NCBI GenBank assembly: GCA_963697365.1
Contig: CAVONT010000012.1
Span: forward strand, 45,110 to 109,109
Direction: 5' to 3'
DNA from: CAIXZV01 sp963697365
Lineage (GTDB): Bacteria; Chloroflexota; Limnocylindria; Limnocylindrales; CSP1-4
Length of the DNA stretch: 64,000 bases
The notes beneath the pieces are model-generated. The model did not search any database and was not told the origin of the DNA. It saw only the letters and a program-made list of their open reading frames with translations. Numbering within the stretch: the stretch's first letter is position 1; every line of letters begins with the position of its first letter. The translations under genes and the position numbers were made by a program. This document shows, piece after piece, positions 27,107 to 33,641 of this stretch.

Positions 27107-27140
27107 AGCGCCGGGATCGCGGAGGGCTGCAGGCCGAGGG

Positions 27141-27513
27141 CTACCTGCCGCCGGGTAATCGACGCTCGCGAGACCTGAACCGACGGCGCTTCCCGGCGGC
27201 CGAGGCAGGTTCGGCGGCCGAGGTCGGAACCTCGGGCCAGTCCGGATACCCAGGTGTCCCCTGGCCCGGGACTCGCATCACCTGGTCCGCGCTTCGCTTG
27301 TACGCCGCCATCAGCCCTGCCAGGAAGCGGACAGGAAGCGCCTGGGGCCGGTCGTCACGCATCTCGAGCTCCACTGCCTGCCGGCCGCTGCCGGTACCCG
27401 TTTGGACGCAGCGACGCTCCTCGGTGTTGCAGCGCCAAGGATGGCCAGCCGCCACGGCCACGTGCGGCCCGCCGTGCCCGAGTTGGTCCGCAGCACAGGA
27501 TGGACACGTTCAT
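27141..27513 (-). CDS. hypothetical small zinc-binding protein (one indel near start)
   Basis: A minus frame of about 120 residues beginning CPSCAADQLGHGGPHVAVAA, with GHPWRCNTEERRC, resembling small two-knuckle zinc proteins. There is no in-frame start, but the ATG at 27513 (MN) joins to CPSC if one base is removed near 27507. The middle (MRDDRPQALPVRFLAGLMAA) is helix-like and the C-terminus is Arg-rich. No family recognised; it may be a decayed gene. Confidence 0.4.
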
Positions 27514-27535
27514 CCGCAAGGCGTCGGCGAGGGCG

Positions 27536-27628
27536 TCAGCCCGTAATCCGCAGCAGCTCCGCCAGGTCGCGTAGCGCGTCGATCTCCGTCGGCCCCTCGC
27601 CGATAACGGTCACGGGCGCCGGGCCTAC
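27536..27628 (-). pseudogene. truncated paralog of the 75-aa protein at 29666
   Basis: The last 30 residues (PVTVIGEGPTEIDALRDLAE) match the C-terminus of the complete protein encoded at 29666-29893. Upstream of about 27630 the similarity stops abruptly and the DNA instead reads as part of another gene on the plus strand. Confidence 0.6.
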
Positions 27629-27651
27629 GTCGCGATCGCCGCGAAGCAGGT

Positions 27652-27816
27652 GCGAATTTCGGCGCCTTTCACGACAAGCACGGCCCCTACGACCTGATGG
27701 GCCGGCGCGTCTGCCTGGCACACGAGTGGGACGACGGCGCTATGGAGGTCGACGCGATTGCGGGTTCGGTCTACAAACGCTACGAGGACGGATCGACCGC
27801 ACCGCCGAGTCGCTAA
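27652..27816 (+). pseudogene. C-terminal gene fragment, plus strand
   Basis: A frame ending at the TAA at 27814 reads NFGAFHDKHGPYDLMGRRVC and then AHEWDDGAMEVDAIAGSVYK, which looks like genuine protein. No start codon or N-terminal domain is present. It abuts the truncated paralog end to end, marking a recombination junction. Family not recognised. Confidence 0.5.
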
Positions 27817-28155
27817 CGCTGAGACCGCTGCGCCGTCGGTGTCCGGGGTTCCCGGCATGGCGCCTTCCGTCGGACACGCCGACGCACTCGCGGGCTTGTG
27901 CACCACGGTTCTGCTCGGCCGTGGCAGCCGTGTGGATATGGGTGACACCCGCCGAGCCGAACGGGCCGCAGCGGGCGTCGTGGACGTGCTGGGGGGATCC
28001 TAGTCGGGCTCCCTCTCGAACCGGTCGACCACGGCCGCGTGCTTCGGCGCAGTCTCGCCGGTCAGCCGCCCGCTCCCGGCGACCATCCGCCCGATTGACC
28101 AGGTGCGGCGGCGGCACCTGCCCGGAGGCAATGTGCCCTTCGGAGAACCCGGACG

Positions 28156-28176
28156 CCCTGCCCTGCACCTCTCGGC
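28156..28176 (+). repeat. island repeat family 1, copy 3 (degenerate)
   Basis: CCCTGCACCTCTCGGC, one base shorter than the core, preceded like the other copies by CCGGACG. Confidence 0.65.
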
Positions 28177-28224
28177 GGACCAGAATCGGGCGGGCGGGCG
28201 CGGTGCCGGGGCGCCGCCACCATG

Positions 28225-28325
28225 ACAGGCGCCGCTTACCGCGGCCTTAGCGGGCCTATGGACAAAAGGTGGCGCCCCAAGCGCCGTGCGGCCGTCCTGG
28301 GGCGTTGTAGGCGTCGTCGGAGGTC
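28225..28325. repeat. island repeat family 2, copy C (diverged)
   Basis: It shares with the copies at 31011 and 31961 the order CTTACxGCGGC, GCGGGCC, TGGACAA and a CCGTCCTGG-like block, with lower similarity than those two share with each other. Confidence 0.45.
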
Positions 28326-28437
28326 CGATGACCTGACCAACGCCTGCCTAGGGCCGGGTAGTCCTCACGCCGGTGGCAGCGGCACCAGCGGGTCGGCGGT
28401 CAGGCTTGCGCAGCGAACACGGGGCGCGAGCCCACGC

Positions 28438-28955
28438 CTACTGCGGCCAGTAGTACGTCCCGACTTGTCTGTAGGTGCTGGCGTCGTATACACGCGCGGG
28501 GTCGTGCGACAGGTACGCGTTCATGGTTTCGCCTGCACCGCTGATCGGCAGAAGGCGTCCCACAACCTCTTGCTCGGGGTCGGGTAGACGTTCGATGTGG
28601 CATTCGCACTGCCAGGCGCCCGGCCGACGAAGAACATGGGGTTCTCAGGGACGGTGTCGGTCAGCGCAAAGCCAGTCAGCGTCATGTCGATGGTGAACCA
28701 GCAATTGTTGGTGCCGAAAGGCCGTGACCCGGTGAGCACGCGGATCGTCACCGAATGCGTCTTGTCCCAGGCGTAGGTCCCAGGCGTGAGGGTGAGCACT
28801 GCGCCTGAGCAGGAGGCCGTCGCCGGGGTGGGCGCGGGCTTCGGCTTTCCACTGCCCGGGGCCGCCAGCGCCGTGCTCGACACCAAAAGGGCGAGAAGCA
28901 TGCCGAGGATGACGAGCGCCCCCATGGTCGTCGTTGAAGAACGTTTGTAACCCAC
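28438..28955 (-). CDS. hypothetical secreted protein (one indel)
   Basis: Starting at the GTG at 28955 gives a good signal peptide (GYKRSSTTTMGALVILGMLL, cleavage near STALAAPG); the ATG at 28925 lacks the positive n-region. A short Pro/Lys stretch leads to a domain with ASCSGAVLTLTPGTYAWDKT and NNCWFTIDMTLTGF. Near 28550 the frame shifts and the protein ends ISGAGETMNAYLSHDPARVY followed by DASTYRQVGTYYWPQ and a stop at 28438. Not recognised. Confidence 0.55.
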
Positions 28956-29148
28956 AGGTCCCACCCTCGCATGGCGGCGGAGGCCGCCTATTCTTCGCGA
29001 CTGGTACGGGCGGGACGCGCCGCGTGGCACGGATCGTATCCGCTCACGGCGTGCTGCGCGTCGTGCCTGCGCACAAGACCTGAACCGGGACTTGCCGCTC
29101 CGCCACGCTGGTTCGAGCGGCAAACCCTTGGGCGGCGCCCCCCGGTCG

Positions 29149-29170
29149 CCCCGCCCTGCACCTCTCCGGC
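29149..29170 (+). repeat. island repeat family 1, copy 4
   Basis: Exact core CCCTGCACCTCTCCGGC. It lies 11 nt beyond the stop of the minus-strand carrier-like gene. Confidence 0.8.
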
Positions 29171-29181
29171 GGGGGCGGTCG

Positions 29182-29421
29182 TCACGCCGGGACGAGGTCC
29201 TCGACGAGCGTCTCCAGATCCCGCATCGTGTGCACCGCGCGGATCCCGTCCTCGAGGCTGATCGAGAACGCGTCCTCGACCGCGACGAACAGGTCCGCGA
29301 GGTCCTCGCGGTCCAGGTTGAGGTCCTCCTCGAAGTCGGTGTCGGGTGTCAGCTCGTCCGGCTCGGTCCCGAGCACCTCGGCGCACACGGCGCGCAGCCG
29401 CTCCTGGTCGAGATCGTTCAT
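29182..29421 (-). CDS. acyl-carrier-like protein lacking the phosphopantetheine serine
   Basis: 79 residues with an ACP-like four-helix pattern: NDLDQERLRAVCAEVLGTEP, then DTDFEEDLNLDREDLADLFV and AVEDAFSISLEDGIRAVHTM RDLETLVEDLV. In true ACPs the DSL motif sits at the position occupied here by DRED, so the serine that carries 4'-phosphopantetheine is missing. The ATG at 29421 has GGAGGGG 8 nt upstream. No fatty-acid or polyketide genes are nearby. It may be a non-acylated protein-protein adaptor. Confidence 0.75.
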   Translation of the reverse strand: MNDLDQERLRAVCAEVLGTEPDELTPDTDFEEDLNLDREDLADLFVAVEDAFSISLEDGIRAVHTMRDLETLVEDLVPA

Positions 29422-29630
29422 CGGTGTCCCCTCCATGCCGGACGCACGACCATCCTGACCGGAAGGGGGCCATCGCGCAATGGCTGGCGCGGAACCGCCC
29501 GGTCCCACGCCGGCCCCGCGACGCCCGTGGCGGAGGGTGGCCTCCGAGGCAAGCGTCAGGGCACGAGTGTCACCGATGCGGCGGAGGCATAGCCTGCGAG
29601 GGTGGACCCTCGGAATGGCCTCCCCCGGAC

Positions 29631-29648
29631 GCCCTGCGACTCTCCGGC
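29631..29648 (+). repeat. island repeat family 1, copy 5 (degenerate)
   Basis: GCCCTGCGACTCTCCGGC followed by aga-GCCGG, giving a CCGGC/GCCGG hairpin. It lies 18 nt beyond the stop of the 75-aa gene. Confidence 0.65.
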
Positions 29649-29665
29649 AGAGCCGGGATCGGGCG

Positions 29666-29893
29666 TCAGCCCGTCGTCTCCAGCCGCTCCGCCAAGTCGC
29701 GCAGCGCGTCCAACTCCGTCGGCCCCTCGCCGATGACGCACTCAGGCGCCGGTCCTCGCCGGCCTCCCAGCGTCGGCCCGATGGCGACGGCCTCCCACCG
29801 GGCGCGGCCAGGGTCGAACGATGGCGCGGTGGTGCGCCAGCCAGACGGGAGGCGGTCGAGGATCTCCGACCAGAGGTGCTGCCGTTCGTCCAT
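29666..29893 (-). CDS. hypothetical 75-aa protein
   Basis: MDERQHLWSEILDRLPSGWR, a Trp-containing middle (RARWEAVAIGPTLGGRRG) and a C-terminal helix VIGEGPTELDALRDLAERLE. The beta-strand plus GEG(P/A)T-helix ending resembles HicB-like and other small regulatory partners, but the match is loose. A truncated paralog lies at 27536-27628. Family-1 repeat copy 5 follows directly. Confidence 0.6.
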   Translation of the reverse strand: MDERQHLWSEILDRLPSGWRTTAPSFDPGRARWEAVAIGPTLGGRRGPAPECVIGEGPTELDALRDLAERLETTG

Positions 29894-29972
29894 GCGGCCA
29901 CGGTAGCCGCAGAGACGCCCCGCCGTGGGCTGGCCGGCGGACCGGGATGGGTCCGACGGGCGCGCTGAGCCC

Positions 29973-30506
29973 CTACCCCTCCGGGAACGTCCCGCGCATC
30001 TCGAACGCGCCGGCGCCGACGTTGAACCACCGCGCCTGTCCGGTGGCCTCGTCGAAGTCGAAGGCGCCGCTCGCGTCCCTCACGTGGCTGAACGCGACCT
30101 GGTTCGGCCTCGTACGGTCGAGGGGATCGATGAACATGACGGCCCACTCGTGGCAGTCGGTGTCCCCGACGCCCGTGTAGGTGCACTCCACGCCGTCCGC
30201 GTATGCGACATTTGCGCCGCCCTCGTGGCCCTTGTCGAACCAGTAGCCCGTGCCGGCGATGATCGTGTGCGCCTCGCGGACGAAGTACCCCGGAGCGCCC
30301 ACGAAGCTGAACTCGCCCGGCACCAGATCCTGATCGGTCGGCACCGAGAGGCGGGCGTTGATCATGCCCAGCACGTTGCCGTCTGCGTCGAGCTCCGCGA
30401 AGTTGCCCGTGAAGCCGAGCGCCGGCTTCGCGTCAGCCGCGAGGCTCGACCCTGCGAGGGACGCCGTTAGGACGACGGCGGCGAGAAGGGAGATGATCCT
30501 GCGCAT
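29973..30506 (-). CDS. hypothetical secreted protein
   Basis: 177 residues, ATG preceded by GGGAGG at 6 nt. Signal peptide ISLLAAVVLTASLAGSSLAA cleaved before DAKPALGF. The mature part reads as an all-beta domain (FTGNFAELDADGNVLGMINA, VRDASGAFDFDEATGQARWF) with one probable disulfide (VECTYT, TDCHEW). Family not recognised. Confidence 0.7.
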   Translation of the reverse strand: MRRIISLLAAVVLTASLAGSSLAADAKPALGFTGNFAELDADGNVLGMINARLSVPTDQDLVPGEFSFVGAPGYFVREAHTIIAGTGYWFDKGHEGGANVAYADGVECTYTGVGDTDCHEWAVMFIDPLDRTRPNQVAFSHVRDASGAFDFDEATGQARWFNVGAGAFEMRGTFPEG

Positions 30507-30708
30507 TCAAGTCCTCCCGGGACGCATCCGCGGCGGCGCGCGCCGGTCGCACGGTGCCCGCAGCGGATCAAGACCCGGCGACGCAGACGGCCGGCCCCGC
30601 CGACTCCGTCTCATCCCGGTGTCCAGACCGCCGCCACATACCCGGAAGGATGGACGCCGGCCGCGTCGGCCGTGAAGGGCCATACGCCATGAGACGCGCC
30701 CCCGGACG

Positions 30709-30730
30709 CCCCGCCGTGCACCTCTCCGGC
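30709..30730 (+). repeat. island repeat family 1, copy 6
   Basis: CCGTGCACCTCTCCGGC, one mismatch to the core, followed by a CCGGC/GCCGG hairpin with 5-nt loop. Confidence 0.75.
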
Positions 30731-30732
30731 TC

Positions 30733-30867
30733 GATGCCGGCCCGTTCGGGGTGGGTGGCAAACCGACCGTCGTCCGCGCCGGCGAGGTCGAGGCACGGAC
30801 ATCCGCCGTGGCCGTCCAGCATCCCGAGCTGTTCAGGCCGGCCACTGAGGCCGACCTGGCCAACTAG
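30733..30867 (+). pseudogene. C-terminal gene fragment next to repeat copy 6
   Basis: A short plus frame directly after the repeat reads DAGPFGVGGKPTVVRAGEVE and ARTSAVAVQHPELFRPATEA, then a stop. It looks like the end of a real protein that has lost its beginning at the repeat. Confidence 0.4.
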
Positions 30868-31010
30868 AACCCCTGGGCCGCGCAAGGGCAGATGGGCACT
30901 ACCAACTGGGTGAGGCGAAGACGACCGTCTTGGCGATCTTCCGAACCGCTTGCCCGCAAGGAATCCCGCCGTGGTAGGGCCGGCGGACCGGGATCGAACC
31001 GGCGAGCCCG

Positions 31011-31143
31011 TTGCTCTGGGTCGGCGCATCGTGGGCCACGCCCCTTACGCGCGGCCCACCGGGCCGGTGGACAAGGTGACGACCCAGGCACCTTGCAGGC
31101 GTCGTGGGCCGTCCTGGGCGGGCTGGGGAATCGTCAGGCGTCC
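31011..31143. repeat. island repeat family 2, copy A
   Basis: About 130 bp clearly related to 31961-32092. Shared blocks include GCTCTGGGT, CTTACGCGCGGC, CGGGCC, GTGGACAAG, CCCAGGCACCTTGC, TCCTGGGCGGGCTGGG and GTCAGGCGTCC. On the minus strand it begins at a GCCTGA that ends an open frame, as copy B does. Confidence 0.8.
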
Positions 31144-31162
31144 TCGGCCTCGACAAGGAGAA

Positions 31163-31198
31163 CCCCGCCCGGCGGAGGGGACGCCGGGCGGGCGGGGT
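31163..31198 (-). terminator. GC-rich hairpin terminator
   Basis: CCCCGCCCGGCG pairs with CGCCGGGCGGG around a short loop and is followed on the minus strand by TTCTCCTT. It lies 92 nt after the SnoaL-like gene and probably terminates it. Confidence 0.65.
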
Positions 31199-31289
31199 AT
31201 GCCGCTGGTTCGGCCTACTTGAACTTGAAGTTCGCGACGTGGACCGGCCGTCCGCGGTCTCTACGTCGGTGGCGGTCTGCCGACGTCGG

Positions 31290-31751
31290 TCAGGGTGCCG
31301 GGTACACCCACTGGTTCAGGACCTTGCCGTCCTTCAGTTCGACCACCCCCAGACCCGGGTACAAGGCTTCGGCGGCGCCGAACTTGACGAAAACGGCGAC
31401 GAAGTCACCCTGCCGGATCGGGGCCGAGGTGCTCGTGACCTTGAAGTTCTGAGAGGTGTAGTCCTTGACCTTCGCCTGGACCGCCTCGAGACCGGTCGAC
31501 GTCTCATTGGCAACCATGTCGTGGAACACCGCGTCGGTCGCATAGAGCGTCGCGACCTTGGCAGCGTCGTACGGACTGCTCCACAGGGCGTCCAGGTCGG
31601 CCATGAGGGCCGCATCCTCGCTGGCTGTCGGCGACTGGGTCGCCGCAGGATTGGCTGTCGGCGACTGGGCCGCGGTCGCGCCGCACGCGCCCAGGAGAGC
31701 AACGGCTAGCAGCAGCAGCCCGACACGTACCGCCACGCTCGAGAGGAGCAT
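31290..31751 (-). CDS. SnoaL/NTF2-like lipoprotein
   Basis: 153 residues. The ATG at 31751 is preferred over 31757 because AAGGAGGA lies 6 nt upstream of it but touches the earlier one. Signal peptide with lipobox VALLGAC, a short Thr/Pro spacer, then an NTF2-like domain (MADLDALWSSPYDAAKVATL, YATDAVFHDMVANETSTGLE, VTSTSAPIRQGDFVAVFVKF, VELKDGKVLNQWVY) as in SnoaL-type ester cyclases and polyketide-associated proteins. The enzymatic role is unknown. The longer upstream frame only shadows repeat copy B. Confidence 0.75.
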   Translation of the reverse strand: MLLSSVAVRVGLLLLAVALLGACGATAAQSPTANPAATQSPTASEDAALMADLDALWSSPYDAAKVATLYATDAVFHDMVANETSTGLEAVQAKVKDYTSQNFKVTSTSAPIRQGDFVAVFVKFGAAEALYPGLGVVELKDGKVLNQWVYPAP

Positions 31752-31960
31752 CTGCATTCCTCCTTGGGGACGCGACACGACGGGTCGGTCTCGCCAGTGG
31801 CTCGGCGCGGTCCCGGCGGCCGGGTGTGGGCCGCGTGTCAGAGCCTCCCGCAACGGACCGACGCTGGGCCGGGCGGATGTCGAGGACAAGAGGCTGATGG
31901 CACCAAGAGACGCCCCGCCGTGATCTGGTCGGGCACGGCCGAGATCGAGCCGACGGGCGC

Positions 31961-32092
31961 GGTGCTCTGGGTTCGACCATTGTCGAACCCACGACTTACG
32001 CGCGGCTTGTCGGGCCTGTGGACAAGTCGGCCCAGGCACCTTGCGGGCGTCCTGGTGGCTCCTGGGCGGGCTGGGCTAGTGGTCAGGCGTCC
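31961..32092. repeat. island repeat family 2, copy B
   Basis: See copy A. Copy B contains in addition a perfect 10-bp inverted repeat (TGGGTTCGAC, 4-nt loop, GTCGAACCCA). The gap 31752-32082 holds nothing else. Confidence 0.8.
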
Positions 32093-32175
32093 GCGCTCTC
32101 GCGGTGCCCTGGGAACACCTGGCGCCGCAACGCCTCGTAGCACACGCTGCACGGGCTTGAGCCGCGCTCGACGAC
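32083..32175 (-). pseudogene. C-terminal fragment of a CxxC protein cut by the transposase remnant
   Basis: The minus strand reads VVERGSSPCSVCYEALRRQV and FPGHRESADA then stop. The CxVCYE knuckle and good protein character suggest a real gene whose 5' part has been replaced by the transposase fragment that starts at 32176. Confidence 0.45.
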
Positions 32176-32595
32176 ATGAGCCGGGTCGCCTGTGTCGGCG
32201 TGTTCGGCGACGAGCGCGGCACCACCTGTGCCCGGTTCGTGCTCGACGCTGCCGCGTTCTTCGCGTCCCACGGCGTCCGCATCGAGCGGGTCCTCACCGA
32301 CAACGCGAAGAACTATGTCCAGTCGTTCGCATTCGCCGATGCCATCGCGAGGATCGGCGCGCGGCACAAGGTCACCCGCCCGTTCCGGCCGCAGACCAAC
32401 GGCAAGGCCGAACGCTTCAATGGCACCCTGCTCACGGAGTGGGCCTACGTGCGACGCTACGACACGAACCAGGCGAGGCTCGACGCCCTGCCCGGGTTCA
32501 TCGCCTACTACAACGAGCGACGACCCCACGGCTCGCTGGACGGGCGGTCACCCATGACCGCCCTCGTCAACAACGTGTCCGGGAATCACAGCTAG
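32176..32595 (+). pseudogene. C-terminal part of a DDE transposase (IS481/IS3-like)
   Basis: 139 residues of a retroviral-integrase-type catalytic core: the second Asp in ERVLTDNAKNYVQSFAFADA, the Glu in RPQTNGKAERFNGTLLTEWA, and the family ending FIAYYNERRPHGSLDGRSPM. The N-terminal helix-turn-helix and the first catalytic Asp are missing, so it cannot be active. No terminal inverted repeats were identified. It lies close to the rnpB end of the island. Confidence 0.85.
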
Positions 32596-32603
32596 CCGAG
32601 ACT

Positions 32604-32622
32604 GTGTGCAGAACTGTGTGCA
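32604..32622. repeat. 19-mer near right island end
   Basis: GTGTGCAGAACTGTGTGCA, containing two copies of CTGTGTGCAG-like sequence at 12-bp spacing, and matching 24986-25004 at 17 of 19 positions. Confidence 0.55.
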
Positions 32623-32652
32623 GGCCCCCTGAGCCATCCCGCCCAGGGGGCC
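32623..32652. terminator. terminator downstream of rnpB (minus) and of the transposase fragment (plus)
   Basis: A perfect 9-bp stem GGCCCCCTG/CAGGGGGCC with a 12-nt loop lies 26 nt beyond the rnpB 3' end. On the plus strand GTTTC follows; on the minus strand there is no T-run. Confidence 0.6.
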
Positions 32653-32677
32653 GTTTCACGTTCAGAGTCGGGGTCGA

Positions 32678-33029
32678 GGCCAGCGAGGCGGCCTGTAAGC
32701 CGAGTTCTGTACCGCGACCCTGCGGTCGCGGTGACGGTCATCCATCTGGGGCCGCCGGTTGCCCGACGGCTCTTGCAGCCGACCCGAGGGCTGGGCAGCG
32801 CACCTCTCCCCCCGGCGAACCGGGGTTGCGCCCTCCTATTTGGCCTTGCTCCGGGTGGAGTTTGCCGCGTTTCACTCCGGCCCCGAGGGGCCGGCATCGT
32901 CACTGTGGCACTGGTCCTCGCCTCACGGCGGACGGGCGTTACCCGCCACCCTGCGCTGGGGAGCTCGGACTTTCCTCAGGCCGTCCGGTTGCCCGGCCGG
33001 CCCGCGACCATCCGGCCGCCTCGCTGGCC
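32678..33029 (-). ncRNA. rnpB: RNase P RNA (type A)
   Basis: The catalytic RNA of RNase P, which matures tRNA 5' ends. On the minus strand the 16-nt ends GGCCAGCGAGGCGGCC and GGCCGCCTCGCTGGCC pair perfectly as P1. The conserved P4-side sequence GAGGAAAGTCCGAGCTCC and the 3' ACAGAACTCGGCTTACAGG are both present, as are the P8/P9-type hairpins. Length about 352 nt. The last 28 nt are duplicated at 24872, so this 3' end is the integration site of the island. Confidence 0.95.
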
Positions 33030-33034
33030 CGCGG

Positions 33035-33040
33035 ATTGTA
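33035..33040 (-). promoter_or_regulatory. rnpB -10 box
   Basis: TACAAT on the minus strand, 5 nt before the P1 5' end, is well placed as a sigma-70-type -10 element. No matching -35 is evident. Confidence 0.55.
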
Positions 33041-33221
33041 CGCGCGAACTCCCGGGAGAGCCGCTCCGTCGACGCAGCGCCCCAACACTGTGGCGAAACG
33101 CAACCTCGCCCTCGTGGCTCGATCCCGGATTCGACGAGATCGGCCTTGAGTTCCTCGAGCGGGCATTCGATTCGCCACATACTTGGGGGACGGGTCCAGA
33201 GCACACCACCTGCGCGCCGGC

Positions 33222-33641
33222 CTACGGCGTGTCGAAGACCAGCGCCCGGTCGCCCGCGGTCAACCGGAGCCGACCGGTGCGGGTCTCGATCTCGAAGCGC
33301 GGCGTGTCCCCGAGAACGGCGAGGAAGGCCTGCTCCTGGCTGTCGGCGGGCTCGCCGCACGCCATCGCCGTCAGCTGCGTGCCATCGACGACGATCCGGT
33401 TGCCGTCGATCGAGTAGGTGCCGCCTCCGCTGTTGCAGCCGGGCCGCACGGTGAACCGGCCGTCGGCGTCGAACTCCACGGCTCCTTCGGCCACCGGCAC
33501 GGAGCGGTTGATTTCCACCAGCTTCCACGGGCGGTTCGTGATCGCGTCGGAGGCGGGCATGCACGCGGCGGCAAGCACGGTGACGACGGACAGCGCGAGC
33601 AGGGTGCGGCCGATGACGGGCAGGTTCATGCCGCCGATCAT
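33222..33641 (-). CDS. META-domain lipoprotein
   Basis: 139 residues: lipoprotein signal (LLALSVVTVLAAAC) then a META/HslJ-type domain (NRPWKLVEINRS, VRPGCNSGGGTYSIDGNRIV, TQLTAMACG, EQAFLAVLGDTPRFEI). Such envelope proteins are linked to stress or heat resistance in E. coli HslJ; the function here is unknown. The ATG at 33641 overlaps the SGNH gene stop as ATGA, which supports this start over that at 33629. Confidence 0.85.
   Translation of the reverse strand: MIGGMNLPVIGRTLLALSVVTVLAAACMPASDAITNRPWKLVEINRSVPVAEGAVEFDADGRFTVRPGCNSGGGTYSIDGNRIVVDGTQLTAMACGEPADSQEQAFLAVLGDTPRFEIETRTGRLRLTAGDRALVFDTP

Larger units (their letters stand above)
27817..28437. other. 620-nt region with no assured gene
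   Basis: It contains family-1 repeat copy 3 and a family-2 repeat copy. A possible broken plus-strand ORF (about 27758-28108, with VDMGDTRRAERAAAGVVDVL continuing after an indel as LVGLPLEPVDHGRVLRRSLA) is too weak to call a gene. Confidence 0.4.
30868..31289. other. intergenic region with T-arm-like sequence, family-2 repeat and hairpin
   Basis: No gene. On the minus strand it contains CAGAGCAACGGG and GCCGGTTCGATCCCGGT, like tRNA D-arm and T-arm segments but without a foldable whole tRNA, then family-2 copy A and the hairpin at 31163-31198. Confidence 0.6.
24872..32706. mobile_element. 7.8-kb accessory island integrated at the 3' end of rnpB
   Basis: The segment is bounded by the two 28-bp copies of the rnpB 3' end and lies between chromosomal housekeeping blocks. 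It is sparsely coding, with mainly small exported or orphan proteins, truncated genes in both orientations, a transposase remnant near the rnpB end and three repeat families found nowhere else in the window. No intact integrase or conjugation gene is present, so it appears to be a decayed or non-autonomous element. Confidence 0.7.

Noticed and set aside
27740..28168. Minus-strand ORF of 142 residues
   Set aside because: Arg/Pro/Gly-rich composition typical of a shadow frame in GC-rich DNA, no ribosome site, and it crosses the plus-strand fragment and a repeat.
26201..30730. Integron cassette array with attC sites
   Set aside because: The repeats lack the RYYYAAC/GTTRRRY core pair, genes face both directions and no IntI-type integrase is present. 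Kept only as a cassette-like arrangement.
30946..31020. A complete tRNA gene on the minus strand
   Set aside because: The 75-nt span ends in CCA and has a T-loop, but acceptor pairing has a mismatch, the T-arm to CCA distance is 4 nt too long and there is no anticodon stem-loop.
32650..32665. Canonical parS (TTTCACGT) near rnpB
   Set aside because: Half a site only, within the terminator flank, with no dyad.
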